Shown: positions 18,526 through 28,909, numbered from the stretch's first letter. The stretch: 64,000 bases of DNA from CAYYMH01 sp964472785 (GCA_964472785.1 CAYYMH010000002.1:1-64000); one strand, 5' to 3'. The notes: a model not told the origin generated them from the sequence alone. Made by a program: numbers and translations.

Positions 18526-19491
18526 TTAAAAATGAAAAGATAGAGACATTTTATGACTTCCGCCAACTTCCTTCAGGGCAAGTGGATAAACATAGACATA
18601 ATCAAACTGTATGTTCGTCAACAAAACACCGAATCCGGCATCAACTTCTCCGCCTTCGGTGTCATTAAGCATCTGGATGGTTCCACCCCGTAGAATAAAG
18701 GCCGAATTTATATTCCGAAATGTCAGCTTTTGAAAAACATATTCAGCGCCTAAGTGAAGCTTTGTGAATTCATCTCTCCGACTCAATTCACCCGACAAAA
18801 CCAAATCTTCCGAGACATACGCCAAACCTGCAGCAAGGCCTCTTGGCAATTTCGCATTTGCAGAACCGTTGGTCGCGATACCCGGTTCTGTGACATCCCG
18901 GATCATCATTCCCAACTGAAGATGTCCCTTTTTTAAGTATTTATCAATCAGGCCGAATGACACCCGATAAAGCAAAGCCGCGTCAAAGGAAATTCCGTTA
19001 AAGGAATAATCCTGATCCTGAATATTAGAAATCGGATCAACATCCCCTTCGGCGGACCAGCGCATGAATTTGACATTTCCGCCTATTGACAAATTGAATG
19101 GCAACTGGCGACCGTAGCTCAGATAAAGCATATTTTCCTGGTAAATGTCAAAATTCAAATTCGTCAACCCCACACCAATTCTGCCTAAATATTTTATCGG
19201 AATTGCACTTACGATCATTTCATAGTGCAAATTTTCGCTTTCTATTCCCGGATAAAGTCTTGCGTACATCGTAGATATACCAAAACTTTTCAACTGGGCT
19301 AATCCGGCAGGGTTGTAGAACACAGCGTGGACATCATTGGCGACACTAGTATAAGCTCGCCCCAGACCGATCGGTCTTGCCCCCTGTCCCGTGTCAATAA
19401 AGCCAGCATAAATACTGGATGTTGAAATTAATGCGAAACAGAATAAGAATTGCAGCGAACGAACGATTTTATTTGTTCTACTCAAACTCAT
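18526..19491 (-). CDS. PorV/PorQ-family outer-membrane protein
   Basis: The roughly 320-residue product has a signal peptide ending at IYA and the N-terminal signature of PorV/PorQ/UPF0164 barrels: 'GARPIGLGRAYTSVANDV' followed by 'FYNPAGLA'. The rest is FadL-like beta strands, ending in SLSFHF, with a C-terminal Phe. In Bacteroidota, PorV (LptO) shuttles type IX secretion cargo from the translocon to the attachment complex. Family members are also numerous and uncharacterised in FCB bacteria, so this could be a paralogue with another job. A GTG (19494) directly precedes the ATG at 19491; I prefer the ATG, with weak support from GAGAG upstream. It lies 20 bases after the F5/8C-domain gene, in the same operon. 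Confidence 0.82.
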   Translation of the reverse strand: MSLSRTNKIVRSLQFLFCFALISTSSIYAGFIDTGQGARPIGLGRAYTSVANDVHAVFYNPAGLAQLKSFGISTMYARLYPGIESENLHYEMIVSAIPIKYLGRIGVGLTNLNFDIYQENMLYLSYGRQLPFNLSIGGNVKFMRWSAEGDVDPISNIQDQDYSFNGISFDAALLYRVSFGLIDKYLKKGHLQLGMMIRDVTEPGIATNGSANAKLPRGLAAGLAYVSEDLVLSGELSRRDEFTKLHLGAEYVFQKLTFRNINSAFILRGGTIQMLNDTEGGEVDAGFGVLLTNIQFDYVYVYPLALKEVGGSHKMSLSFHF

Positions 19492-19511
19492 CACTCATTT
19501 CTCTCTATAAA

Positions 19512-21350
19512 TTAATAAACAACAGAAATTGTTTTCGTACTTGTGTATAATCCGGCATCAGTATCCACAGACACTTGCGCTAAATAAACACCCGGGATAA
19601 CCAAATTTCCCCAATTATTTTTTCCGTCCCATTTTACCCGGAAATCTCTGGCGCTGGTGTAAACATCCATCAAATTCCGCACCAAGTCGCCGTCTAAATT
19701 ATAGATGTTTATTTTCAATTTTTTCAACTCCGCGATCTTTGCGACGAAAAAGGTAAACTCTGAATAATCACAAATATTATCACCATTCGGCGTCATCGGA
19801 TTTGGTTTTACCTCAACAGAAACAAGCGGGCTTTCCGGGATGCCTGTGGTCAGTACCCGCCATCCGTCGATATTCTGTTCTAAAAATTGAGGGTTATCCG
19901 GAGTCTGTCGGCTAATAACCTGACCAGGGAAGAAGTTTTCGCTTTCGAAAAGGGTGATCGTTAAATCGACTTCCAGCAATGCGGACTGATTCACATCGAC
20001 ACCATCCGGAAAATAAATCACCACTTCTCTTCCCAGGGGATCTGTTAAATCTGTAAAATTTAATACATTTCCATCCAAACGAGCATCAGTCACCTTTGCA
20101 GAAGCCGGGCTCGTAATTTTCAATGTATCAATTCCCAAATCCCTGTCTGATGTGGTGATCTCGACGATATAAGTAATTTTGGATTCCTCAAGCACCGGCA
20201 CTTCACGTGGCGAAACAGAGGTCATTGCGCGCTGAACAACCGGATTTTCATTATACTTAATTGAAATTTCTCTAAAAACCGGGGTTTCGAGGCTGGAAGT
20301 GGAAAGATTAACCCAGTATTGCAAATATCTTCTGGGTTCCAATGTCTTGAATAATAAGCCCTCTGAAGCCTTTGATTCATCTGTCCACTGAGACCATGCC
20401 TGGTAATTGATTTTTATCTCCTGACCGACAAGAATGGAGCTTGCCTGAGTTCTGGCTATGTGTCCGGTTTCGTAATTGATTATATAGTCTAAATTTCTCA
20501 GGTATGTGACATTACCGTCAAGGTTGGTGATCTCTTCTGATCCTGCGATTGCCGGAAAATTATTTAAACGTACAGTATCTTCAATGACGTGTGATTCTCC
20601 AAAGATAGTCGTCGAATCTGACCGAAATTGGAGTGTCAATTTCGTATCTTCCGGAATAGTCGCGTCCCAGGAAGCTTTTCCGAAATTCACCGGCTTTCCA
20701 AAATCTTTAACTTTGGAAATGTATTTACCCGATGAAGCAAAACCGGAGCCGAACACTTGAATTTCACCAATAAAGGTCCAATTTACGTTATCGCTTTTCT
20801 CAATAGTGACTCGCACGTACCGGGCTGTTGTCGGTTCGAATGTTTCGTACACATCCCATTCCGTGTTATTCAAATTATTTGCCACCCGAGTCCAATTGCT
20901 ATTGTCCAAACTCAAATCAATGGAATAACCTTTAATATATTTCAGGTGAGGTTCGAAATCACTACCTAAAATATTCACTCTTTCCACGGTGCGGGTTGCT
21001 TCCAGATCGATGGTGATCCATGTTCCGACACAAAAGGGTGTGTAGGAAGCCCAGAAACTTGGGCTTTGCGTTTTCCCGTCCAAAACCAAAGCAGGATTAT
21101 TCTGTTCATACGTATCATTATCCCAAGCCTGTTTGCCTAAAGCAAAATTTTCAGAGGCAGGGGAAAGCATAATCGACCCGTCATCCATATCATCAGCGTT
21201 AAAATCCACATTGGTCGAATCAATTCCAATCCCCGTTTTAAACGAGTCGATATTTGATTCTGTCCAAATCTGGGAAAAAACAAAAGTGGGAACAAAAAGA
21301 ACGACGATTACCACATAATTGATGATGTATTTTTTATTCTTTTTCCACAT
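19512..21350 (-). CDS. Secreted F5/8 type C (discoidin) domain protein with FlgD-like C-terminal Ig domain
   Basis: The 612-residue product has a signal peptide (1-26, ending FSQ). A coagulation factor 5/8 type C domain lies at about 66-206 ('NFALGKQAWDN', 'WITIDLEATRTVERVNILG', 'ARYVRVTIEKS'). An undefined beta-rich middle follows, with a DUF11-like stretch near 395-480. The last ~100 residues form a FlgD-type Ig domain ('VKPNPMTPNGDN', 'VKWDGKNNWGNLVIPGVY'). This C-terminus differs from the NYPNPFNP sorting module of the other secreted proteins and lacks the terminal basic-hydrophobic tail. F5/8C domains bind carbohydrate or membranes. It is probably the first gene of the envelope operon; its start is preceded only by a weak site. 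Confidence 0.8.
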   Translation of the reverse strand: MWKKNKKYIINYVVIVVLFVPTFVFSQIWTESNIDSFKTGIGIDSTNVDFNADDMDDGSIMLSPASENFALGKQAWDNDTYEQNNPALVLDGKTQSPSFWASYTPFCVGTWITIDLEATRTVERVNILGSDFEPHLKYIKGYSIDLSLDNSNWTRVANNLNNTEWDVYETFEPTTARYVRVTIEKSDNVNWTFIGEIQVFGSGFASSGKYISKVKDFGKPVNFGKASWDATIPEDTKLTLQFRSDSTTIFGESHVIEDTVRLNNFPAIAGSEEITNLDGNVTYLRNLDYIINYETGHIARTQASSILVGQEIKINYQAWSQWTDESKASEGLLFKTLEPRRYLQYWVNLSTSSLETPVFREISIKYNENPVVQRAMTSVSPREVPVLEESKITYIVEITTSDRDLGIDTLKITSPASAKVTDARLDGNVLNFTDLTDPLGREVVIYFPDGVDVNQSALLEVDLTITLFESENFFPGQVISRQTPDNPQFLEQNIDGWRVLTTGIPESPLVSVEVKPNPMTPNGDNICDYSEFTFFVAKIAELKKLKINIYNLDGDLVRNLMDVYTSARDFRVKWDGKNNWGNLVIPGVYLAQVSVDTDAGLYTSTKTISVVY

Positions 21351-21384
21351 CTGTACAATCCATTTTCATTAAAATAGGTTAATT

Positions 21385-21427
21385 AAATACGACCCCGCTT
21401 CACGGAAGCGTGAAGCGGGGCGTATTT
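21385..21427 (-). terminator. Strong intrinsic terminator after the large cohesin/PKD gene
   Basis: An inverted repeat of about 19 bp with one mismatch has the GC-rich core CCCCGCTTCACG/CGTGAAGCGGGG, a 4-base loop, and flanking AAATAC/GTATTT pairs that give a U-rich tail on either strand. It lies 30 bases after the stop of the gene at 21457 and before the F5/8C gene, marking the boundary between the repeat-protein locus and the envelope operon. Confidence 0.85.
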
Positions 21428-21456
21428 AAACTATTAATGGTTGAGAATGTGCATCG

Positions 21457-24400
21457 CTATTTCAGCAGTGTCATTCTCTTGGTTTTCTTAAAATCTGCCG
21501 CTTTAATCATGTAAATGTAGGTTCCGCTTGCAACCTTTGTATCATTATCATTCAAGCCATTCCATTTCATGACTTTTTGTCCGGCGTCCTGGTATTCATC
21601 AACCAGTGTGCGAACTTTTTGCCCTAAAATGTTAAAAATCTGAATTTCGACACGACATTTTTTGGGCAAATCATATTTAATGGTTGTTACCGGATTAAAT
21701 GGATTTGGATAATTTTGATACAATGCAAATGTTTTCGGTAAGCCTTCGGTCTCACCGTTTACACCGGTTGCGGTCGGAATATCCCGCTTGAAGCGCGGCA
21801 TAATCTGATATCCGCCCCAGTACGGAGATTGACTATCATATTGACTAACAACACCGATAGCATCGAACACTGCTGCCTGGACAGCAGTACCCGGAATATC
21901 CGTATCTTTATCAATACGCATAGTAGCCGAGCCTGATGTATCCGAAACAGTAATGTTTCCGTTGCTTGGGAATTCAGTGACTTCAGTGCTAATATCTTTA
22001 ATCATGACCAACTGGGACTCGTAGTTTTCCCCAACAGTGTCTGCCAGATCAGCACACGTAATAAGCTGTGGTTGAATTTCATGACCGCTTGACAGAATAG
22101 TAAATGATTCAGGCGGGTCTATTTCGGTAAGTCCGTTATAAAATCCTAAATTTCCGGACACATCGATCATATCACCGATTTTTACTGAATCCGGGAGAGT
22201 CCTCGTATAATCATAAATTGCGACTGCTGCAGTTGTATCCGGATCCTGAATATATGCTGGTCCAGATCCACCAAATTCGTTAGCAACGGTGATTACACCT
22301 CGGATTCTTACCTTTTCTCCCAACAATACCGGTTCACCAAGAGTATCCACTTCAGCTACCTCAGCGATTGAATAAAAAGTCGCTGGAATATGAGTTCCCG
22401 GGATCGCCCATCGTTGTATCCACGGATTATTGGAACCGAAATCAACGATATAAATTAACGAATCACCTAAAGTGTGATCAAAAGCTAATCCCCGAGGATT
22501 ATCCCAGGGTTGTTCTTCAGAAGGCATTATTGTTTCGCGATATGTTCCATCATCACGATAGATATGAATAAAATCATCTTGAGGCCAGGTTGTATGTTCT
22601 TCTGTTACCCAAAGACGACCCTGCATATCAAAGCCTATATCTGTGGTCGAGCCCAAACCATCGGGTGAACTGAACGGTCCTGGTAAATTCGGAATCTGTT
22701 CATATCCGTCATTTATATTTCCGGCATAACGTTTTACGGTACCATTGAACATGCCGACAAAGATGACACTTCCATCCGGTTTAACACCGATATCGCGGGC
22801 AATGTATTCCACGTAAACACTATTAAGAAGATTGAACTCGCTATCGAAAATCCAAACCGAGTCACCAACAACAGTACCAACAAAAATATTACCATTTTCA
22901 TCGATATCCATCACCGGGCTACCGGCAGCCAATTGAATACCACCTAATGGAGTTCCGTCGCGGTAATCAAATTTTAAGACAGCGTGTTCCGAGGCATTAC
23001 TAAAATAAATATGTCCTTCATGGTCAACTGCCATGCCGTAGCTATTACCAAACGTTGTGACTGAGTCTTCCCCAATCATACCCGTTTCCACCGGGTGATA
23101 ATCAGGTCGGGTTCCATCATTGTTCCAGACAGCTAAATGTTTTTCCGATCCATAGCCATAGCAACCTGCCCAGATTTTACCTTCAGGATCAACAACGACG
23201 CCCAGTGCTGCATGCAAATAAGCGAAATTATCGACGTATTCATATCCCAACGGATCCATACCCGGAATAGTGACAGATACCATAACGCTATCAGCAGCAC
23301 TGTCTTCTGTTCCATCATTTACAATTAGATAAAATTTGTAATCGTTGATTTCGGTGGGACGGAAACCCGCCATTGGATTATCAATAGCTGTAGCCAAAAT
23401 CACTGTTTCATCTGCGCTGGTCCATACGTAAGTTAGCGAGTCACCATCCGGATCAAACGAAGCAGAACCATCAAGCATTACATAGGTTCCAGCCATAACA
23501 CCGGTTGTATCATTTCCGGCATCAGCTACAGGAGGTTGATTTTTCTGCAAGGTGACATCCAATGTTGCATCAGCCGTCAGTTCAAAACCTTCTTCAGCAA
23601 CATCCTTGTAACCAAATTTACTGAAGTAAATGTCATACGTGCCGGCAATCAATCCCGGAATCTCATAGTAGCCATTCTCATCGGTCGAATCACTGGCACC
23701 TGCTTTGGGAATTGACACAAAAGCGCCGGACATATCAGTCGGATTATCGCTTAAGATGACTGTACCGGAAAGCGTGTACGTATCCAATTCGGCATCATCA
23801 TCGAATGTGATGTTATCCACCCAAATCGTATCTCTTCCACCGCCGGTTTCACCCAAAATCTGAACATAACCGGTTTCATTTAATGTGACACCAGTCAGCT
23901 CAACTGTGACAAAATCGGTATTAAAATTTTGGATTTCAACATCCACTGGCTCAGCGCCTAACCCACTAACGCGGAAATAAAGCGGAACATTGACGTCTTT
24001 TACTAACACGTCCGCAGAAATTTTAAAATTAGTTCCCGGGGTCGCATTGAGTGGCCGTTCCATTGCTAATCCCCAGCCACCATCTTCGATTCTGAGCGCG
24101 CCTGTTCCGTTAACGCCTCCAACAGAGTCCCACATCACGACTGAATATCTATTGGTCAGTGAGTAAATACCCCAATTGGCGACATCCTGGTCACGATCTT
24201 TATCAACATCATAAGTGTAGAAAAAATCTTTTTCAAATGTTGAAACCGTAACCTGAGCCGGTGGGCTATCCAGAGCACCATCATTTACGACTAATTCGAA
24301 AACATAATCACCAACAGCGGTCGGTGTAAATGTTGGCATTTGTGCTGTCGCGTCTGAAAACGTCACTGCTTCCGGCGCTGATACGACTGACCAGGCATAG

Positions 24401-25821
24401 GTAATCGCATCCATATCAATGTCAACCGATCCTGATCCGTCTAAGGTCATTACCGAGTTAATTTCAACAAGTTGATCTACTCCAGCATGCGCAAAAGGCG
24501 GACGGTTGGGCACGTCAACTAATGAATTTACAGCTTTACCCCGGTAGCCTGCACTGGAAGACCAATAAAACTCCTGATCGTCAAGGATATCAAATGCATT
24601 AACAGCGCCATAAACCGGGGATTGGCTCCCATGCGGTCCAATCATAGTTGAAGCGAGTACTTCACCCGTAGCAGGATCCATCTTTCCCAAGAAAGCAGCG
24701 GTATCCGGCTCAACAATATCGTTGTAAACCGCATAAAGATCAGAACCATCTTCGCTGAGCCGTACAGCGATGACACTCGCTGTTTCAGCGCCTAATCCCT
24801 GATTGAAATTCATGTCCTGATTTCCGGCGGCATCCCACTTTTTAATGTTTGTGTTATAACCAACAGTATATAAGGTATTGCCATCCGGTGAAACAGCAAC
24901 CGAGGCATTGTGACCGGAATTGAACAACTCTGTTTTCTCCCAGGTCACTCCATCGGTCGTCGTAACCTTATAAACTTTACCACTATTTTCAAGAACGTAA
25001 ACAACCGTATTTACACCGGCACCGTAGGCAGTCAGCGCTCTCATGTTCTCGCCCACTTCCAAAATATTTGTCACCGCACCATCGTAAGTGATTTGGAAAA
25101 TAGACTTACCAGCGCCATAGGTGGTGACATAGACCATTCCATCGTCTGCGACATCTAATCCATAGGGTCCCAGCCAGCCAGCCCAGCCTTCGTTTTCAAC
25201 GTATCCGTCAGGAATTCCGGTTTCGTTTCCGACATTGAAATAATTAATTCTTTTGTCACTGGTGTTACCGACATAGACTCTACCGGTAAGCGGGCAAGCC
25301 CCGATACCCCGATGAGCATTCGGAAATTCGACATTCCAGGCTTCAAAAAGCTCAGCAAGGTTAACAGTAAACGTTCCTGCTGTTACATTTGCTGCAGGAT
25401 TACCTTCGTTGAAAGTTACTGTCGCATCAACTAAAGTTTGGTCCCCTGGATTGCCAACCACATCAAAACTTACTGTTAACAGATTGCCTTCTCCGGTTAA
25501 TGCGGCAACGCCGGCTCCGGCGATGATGAGTTCACCGTTATCCTGATCAGCAACCGTCGGAGGTCCCCATGGTTCTGCGACTCCACCAGTAACACTCACT
25601 CCGGTGCCATCCAGGACATTCTGGTCAAACGTAAGATTGATCGTGTAAGAAAAAACATCGAGCCCGGCGACATCACTCACATTAACAGGGATGTCAATAC
25701 TGGACCCGGCATCAGCAGATGCATCAGGAATTGTTACATCTACTGCTTGTCCGTATGCCGTCGCCATAAATAGCAAAAATGAAACAACAACAATTAGACT
25801 TACTAATAGCTTTTTGTGCAT
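21457..25821 (-). CDS. Secreted cohesin/beta-propeller/PKD multidomain protein with sorting domain
   Basis: The 1454-residue product has a signal peptide (1-25), an N-terminal cohesin domain (about 27-150, with the 'FNEGNP' turn) and a first beta-propeller (about 165-440, 'VAVSPDGNTLYTVGYN'). A PKD domain (about 441-530), a jelly-roll CBM-like region (about 535-675), a carboxypeptidase-regulatory-like domain (about 680-760) and a second PKD (about 765-850) follow. A second NHL/SMP-like propeller (about 855-1130) and an OB-fold/DUF5689-like region (about 1140-1345) precede the NYPNPFNP sorting domain (about 1368-1454). Cohesins bind dockerins; dockerin-like modules occur in two genes of this window. 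The start is well supported (GAGGGG six bases upstream). No enzyme is seen, so a scaffold or binding role is likely. Confidence 0.87.
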   Translation of the reverse strand: MHKKLLVSLIVVVSFLLFMATAYGQAVDVTIPDASADAGSSIDIPVNVSDVAGLDVFSYTINLTFDQNVLDGTGVSVTGGVAEPWGPPTVADQDNGELIIAGAGVAALTGEGNLLTVSFDVVGNPGDQTLVDATVTFNEGNPAANVTAGTFTVNLAELFEAWNVEFPNAHRGIGACPLTGRVYVGNTSDKRINYFNVGNETGIPDGYVENEGWAGWLGPYGLDVADDGMVYVTTYGAGKSIFQITYDGAVTNILEVGENMRALTAYGAGVNTVVYVLENSGKVYKVTTTDGVTWEKTELFNSGHNASVAVSPDGNTLYTVGYNTNIKKWDAAGNQDMNFNQGLGAETASVIAVRLSEDGSDLYAVYNDIVEPDTAAFLGKMDPATGEVLASTMIGPHGSQSPVYGAVNAFDILDDQEFYWSSSAGYRGKAVNSLVDVPNRPPFAHAGVDQLVEINSVMTLDGSGSVDIDMDAITYAWSVVSAPEAVTFSDATAQMPTFTPTAVGDYVFELVVNDGALDSPPAQVTVSTFEKDFFYTYDVDKDRDQDVANWGIYSLTNRYSVVMWDSVGGVNGTGALRIEDGGWGLAMERPLNATPGTNFKISADVLVKDVNVPLYFRVSGLGAEPVDVEIQNFNTDFVTVELTGVTLNETGYVQILGETGGGRDTIWVDNITFDDDAELDTYTLSGTVILSDNPTDMSGAFVSIPKAGASDSTDENGYYEIPGLIAGTYDIYFSKFGYKDVAEEGFELTADATLDVTLQKNQPPVADAGNDTTGVMAGTYVMLDGSASFDPDGDSLTYVWTSADETVILATAIDNPMAGFRPTEINDYKFYLIVNDGTEDSAADSVMVSVTIPGMDPLGYEYVDNFAYLHAALGVVVDPEGKIWAGCYGYGSEKHLAVWNNDGTRPDYHPVETGMIGEDSVTTFGNSYGMAVDHEGHIYFSNASEHAVLKFDYRDGTPLGGIQLAAGSPVMDIDENGNIFVGTVVGDSVWIFDSEFNLLNSVYVEYIARDIGVKPDGSVIFVGMFNGTVKRYAGNINDGYEQIPNLPGPFSSPDGLGSTTDIGFDMQGRLWVTEEHTTWPQDDFIHIYRDDGTYRETIMPSEEQPWDNPRGLAFDHTLGDSLIYIVDFGSNNPWIQRWAIPGTHIPATFYSIAEVAEVDTLGEPVLLGEKVRIRGVITVANEFGGSGPAYIQDPDTTAAVAIYDYTRTLPDSVKIGDMIDVSGNLGFYNGLTEIDPPESFTILSSGHEIQPQLITCADLADTVGENYESQLVMIKDISTEVTEFPSNGNITVSDTSGSATMRIDKDTDIPGTAVQAAVFDAIGVVSQYDSQSPYWGGYQIMPRFKRDIPTATGVNGETEGLPKTFALYQNYPNPFNPVTTIKYDLPKKCRVEIQIFNILGQKVRTLVDEYQDAGQKVMKWNGLNDNDTKVASGTYIYMIKAADFKKTKRMTLLK

Positions 25822-26018
25822 AACTAACCCCTCTCTTTAAGGATTCATAAAATTAAATAAAACTAAATGGATATAAAGATATTTAGTGTTTTCCACCACC
25901 TCCTTTTAGAGCGTTTTGAAATGCATGAATGATAAGTAAGATCATTATTGAAGAATTGGTTAATTTTTAGTGAGTTAAATTTAAAATTATTGTGGTAAAT
26001 ATGTATTTAAGATAATAA

Positions 26019-26055
26019 TTTTTTGTCAAAAGTCAAGGAAAATTTTGACAAAAAA
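26019..26055. repeat. 13-bp perfect inverted repeat, possible operator or weak terminator
   Basis: The arms TTTTTTGTCAAAA and TTTTGACAAAAAA are separated by 11 bases. The site lies about 50 bases after the stop of the gene at 26105 and about 200 bases before the start at 25821. The core is AT-rich, so terminator strength would be low. The rest of the interval 25822-26104 shows no gene. Confidence 0.4.
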
Positions 26056-26104
26056 ATGTTAACAGTGTTATACTATAATAGGCTATATTTGGGGAAGTTA
26101 TTAA

Positions 26105-28867
26105 CTATTTTACATGTAATACTTTTTTCGTGAAAGAAATGTCAGAAGATTGAAATCGAATCAGGTAAATTCCTGCTGAAACTTTACTTCCATTGTCATC
26201 ATTACCGTTCCAGGCTATCAGGTGCGATCCATTGTCCTGTTCTGAAGCCAACAACACCCTGATCATTTGCCCCTTCAAATTATAAACAACAATCTTCACA
26301 TATTCCCTTCTGGGTAAGTAGTAAGGAATCATGGTAGAGCTGTTAAATGGATTGGGATAATTTTGAAATATGAGAAATGCATTTGGTTGGTATTTCTCAA
26401 CACAGTCATCGTGGATAATGCTCGGATTTACAATTGAAAAAACTGAATCGCTGCTATCTACAGCAAAATTACCATCATAATCTGTAACTTGTATTCGAAT
26501 CAAGCATTTATTGCTCGTAAAATCGGGTACCCCCCATAAATAGAAATTATTTCCTTCAAAAAGATTCCTGCAAATTGATGTCCAATTTTTCCCATTATCA
26601 ATTGAAAGCTCAATTGCTACGGAATCAATACCCACATTATCTTTTGCTTCCCAATAGATCGTGTCGATAGTCCCCTGTTCAAATTGTTCACCACCAATGG
26701 GTTTAATGATCGAAACAGAAGGTGGTAGAATATCAATCGCTGTAAAATTTTGTTCTATGAAAGAATCTTTGATATCAGTGTAGCTTCGAGAAACCGGTTC
26801 AAATCGATAGTTCTCTAAAAAGGGTATTATTGTATAATTCCCATGCTGCATGGCATCAAAAATGAAAAACCCGTCAACTGAGCTCTTTAGCGTATCTGCT
26901 TGAAACCCTGTCACCACTAATTTCACGCCTGACACCGAAACTCCGCGACCATCTTTGATAAAGCCACTGATGTGCAGGTATTTATTATAATACGCAACGG
27001 CACTGTGAGGAACATTCATGGACAACTTTATGGTGTCTTTGGCTACGTCCTGAAAATCGATTTCCCATTTTTTAAAACGAAAAGTGTCTGCATCGATAAA
27101 AATTTTTTCAGGAACGCTCGGCAAAATAACAGTATCAGTTAAACTGTACCAACCCGTTTCAACAAAAGTAATCAATCCGGGCGGATTTGTTTCTAGCGAT
27201 AAAAAACTTTCTTCTAAAAAACTCGCTCTAATTTTGATGACAGAATCTGCTTTTATGGTATGAAAAACCTTACCACCATCATTCCATGACTCAAATCTTT
27301 TGCGCCTCAATGAGTCTGTTCCCATTCGAACTGTATCGACACCAATGATATGTTCGGATTGATATTCCCAAAATCTGTGATATGGAGACAAAAATTTGTT
27401 TTCACCAACAAAAATATACATGCTATCTTGAATATTTGTCTCGATAGAAACTAACACACTATCAATTTGATATTTTGCCTCAAGAATGTGCGAAGTGTCT
27501 ACAAGTACGGTAATAACATTTTGGGGATATTCATTTTCAGTGTCGATCAGCCAATTTCTAAAGTTATATTTAATCTCTGGAAAATTGATACTCAAAGGTG
27601 CTGTAATATTTCTAATTGTATCATCTTCATTATACCATGTTGATTCGGAAAAAGAATAAATACTGTCAGGGAATGATTGTACAAAGAGAAAAAATTGCTT
27701 TGTCCAATTGGCCGTTTCCACAATCGGACTGTTGATAATAACCTCGGCCTTTCTCAAAGCTCCAGTATAGCTTCCCTCGCCAACTCCGGTCCAACTATCA
27801 AATACAAATCTTTTGGTTTCGTTCGAATAGATCAGCGAATCAATCTCAAGGTTGACCTGCTGACCTTCATCATACCAACCTTCACCGTTTACATTACCGT
27901 ACATGGATTCTATTTTCAGATAATGTTGCGTTCTCCAATGAGCAACCTGGGTCAAGGAATCGGAAATTTGGATTGACGCTATTCTTTGCTCACCATGATA
28001 GGCATTCTGACCGGTTCCGTCCCAATGATCAAAAATATGTCGTGTGGTATCACCTTGAAAAACCACCGAATCCGTTAATATCGTAGCAACGGATCCATCA
28101 GCATACCATCCTCTTCCCTGAACATCGCCAAACTCTGACAGAACTTCCAGAAAATATTCTATACGCATTTGACAGAAAAATGAAGTGTCCGTCATCGGCG
28201 CGATAAAATGAAGGGTATCTCCTCCGTCACTCCAGCTTTCAAATATAGCTCGCTCCTTTGACGATAAATATTGAGGGGAGATAGAGCCAATCGAGTGCGC
28301 TGAGGCTTTAATCCATGTCGTGTCAAAAGGTATAGTTTTTGGAATATTATCAACAAGAATCTGAACTGGTCTGTCAATGTTGGCCATAAAATTGACATGA
28401 ACCAATTGCGGAGAAATTCTGATAATTCCATTGTTTATTATTGCCTGGGGATTTCCGCCATTAAAGATGAAATTATCAACCTGGATGACACTGCTATCCG
28501 GATAATCTCCGATGATTTCAACGATCATGTATATAAGAACACCGCATCCTGTTAAAGCATTAACGCCGTAACTACCGACTTCAATTTGTCCATCTACATT
28601 TGCATTAACAACAGGAGGCATAAACTGAGTACTTAATGTCCCCTCTACTTCAACTCCGATCATATTTATCACTTGATCATCAAAGTTGATTTTAAATTGA
28701 TAGGAATATATACCGCAATTGGTTAAACTGTCTACATAAATTGGGTAAGAGATTGTCTTTGTTCCTGTCACAACAGAAGTATCAGGTACATTGACGTTAA
28801 CCTGACCAAGCAAAAACGCGGGCATCAAAATAATGATCGCTACTACACATAAAATATATTTTGACAT
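26105..28867 (-). CDS. Secreted cohesin and divergent InlB-repeat protein with sorting domain
   Basis: The roughly 920-residue product has a signal peptide ending at LLGQ and a cohesin domain (about 25-155, with 'FNGGNPQ'). A run of about eight divergent InlB B-repeat-like units follows (about 155-640), recognisable by 'GWYDEGQQV', 'FDSWTGVGEGSYTG' and 'ESWNDGG'. A carboxypeptidase-regulatory-like domain (about 645-715), an Ig-like domain and the NYPNPFNSST sorting domain complete it. The InlB-like repeats build extended stalks in other surface proteins. The first possible codon is GTG at 28873, but ATG at 28867 is preferred. It lies after the malectin/FN3 gene, separated by a terminator-like hairpin. 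Confidence 0.85.
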   Translation of the reverse strand: MSKYILCVVAIIILMPAFLLGQVNVNVPDTSVVTGTKTISYPIYVDSLTNCGIYSYQFKINFDDQVINMIGVEVEGTLSTQFMPPVVNANVDGQIEVGSYGVNALTGCGVLIYMIVEIIGDYPDSSVIQVDNFIFNGGNPQAIINNGIIRISPQLVHVNFMANIDRPVQILVDNIPKTIPFDTTWIKASAHSIGSISPQYLSSKERAIFESWSDGGDTLHFIAPMTDTSFFCQMRIEYFLEVLSEFGDVQGRGWYADGSVATILTDSVVFQGDTTRHIFDHWDGTGQNAYHGEQRIASIQISDSLTQVAHWRTQHYLKIESMYGNVNGEGWYDEGQQVNLEIDSLIYSNETKRFVFDSWTGVGEGSYTGALRKAEVIINSPIVETANWTKQFFLFVQSFPDSIYSFSESTWYNEDDTIRNITAPLSINFPEIKYNFRNWLIDTENEYPQNVITVLVDTSHILEAKYQIDSVLVSIETNIQDSMYIFVGENKFLSPYHRFWEYQSEHIIGVDTVRMGTDSLRRKRFESWNDGGKVFHTIKADSVIKIRASFLEESFLSLETNPPGLITFVETGWYSLTDTVILPSVPEKIFIDADTFRFKKWEIDFQDVAKDTIKLSMNVPHSAVAYYNKYLHISGFIKDGRGVSVSGVKLVVTGFQADTLKSSVDGFFIFDAMQHGNYTIIPFLENYRFEPVSRSYTDIKDSFIEQNFTAIDILPPSVSIIKPIGGEQFEQGTIDTIYWEAKDNVGIDSVAIELSIDNGKNWTSICRNLFEGNNFYLWGVPDFTSNKCLIRIQVTDYDGNFAVDSSDSVFSIVNPSIIHDDCVEKYQPNAFLIFQNYPNPFNSSTMIPYYLPRREYVKIVVYNLKGQMIRVLLASEQDNGSHLIAWNGNDDNGSKVSAGIYLIRFQSSDISFTKKVLHVK

Positions 28868-28909
28868 TTTCACGACTCTAATAATCTTTTTCCATTATCA
28901 CCCCCATAA

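Noticed and set aside
18465..18566. 34-codon N-terminal extension of the barrel gene
   Set aside because: It would overlap the PorV-like gene and place residues before a standard signal peptide; a better start with GGGAG is at 18464.
26045..26074. TTGACA/TATACT with 18-base spacer on the plus strand, resembling a promoter
   Set aside because: TTGACA is part of the palindrome at 26019-26055, the spacer is AT-rich, and it would read antisense into a cohesin gene with no plus-strand gene downstream.
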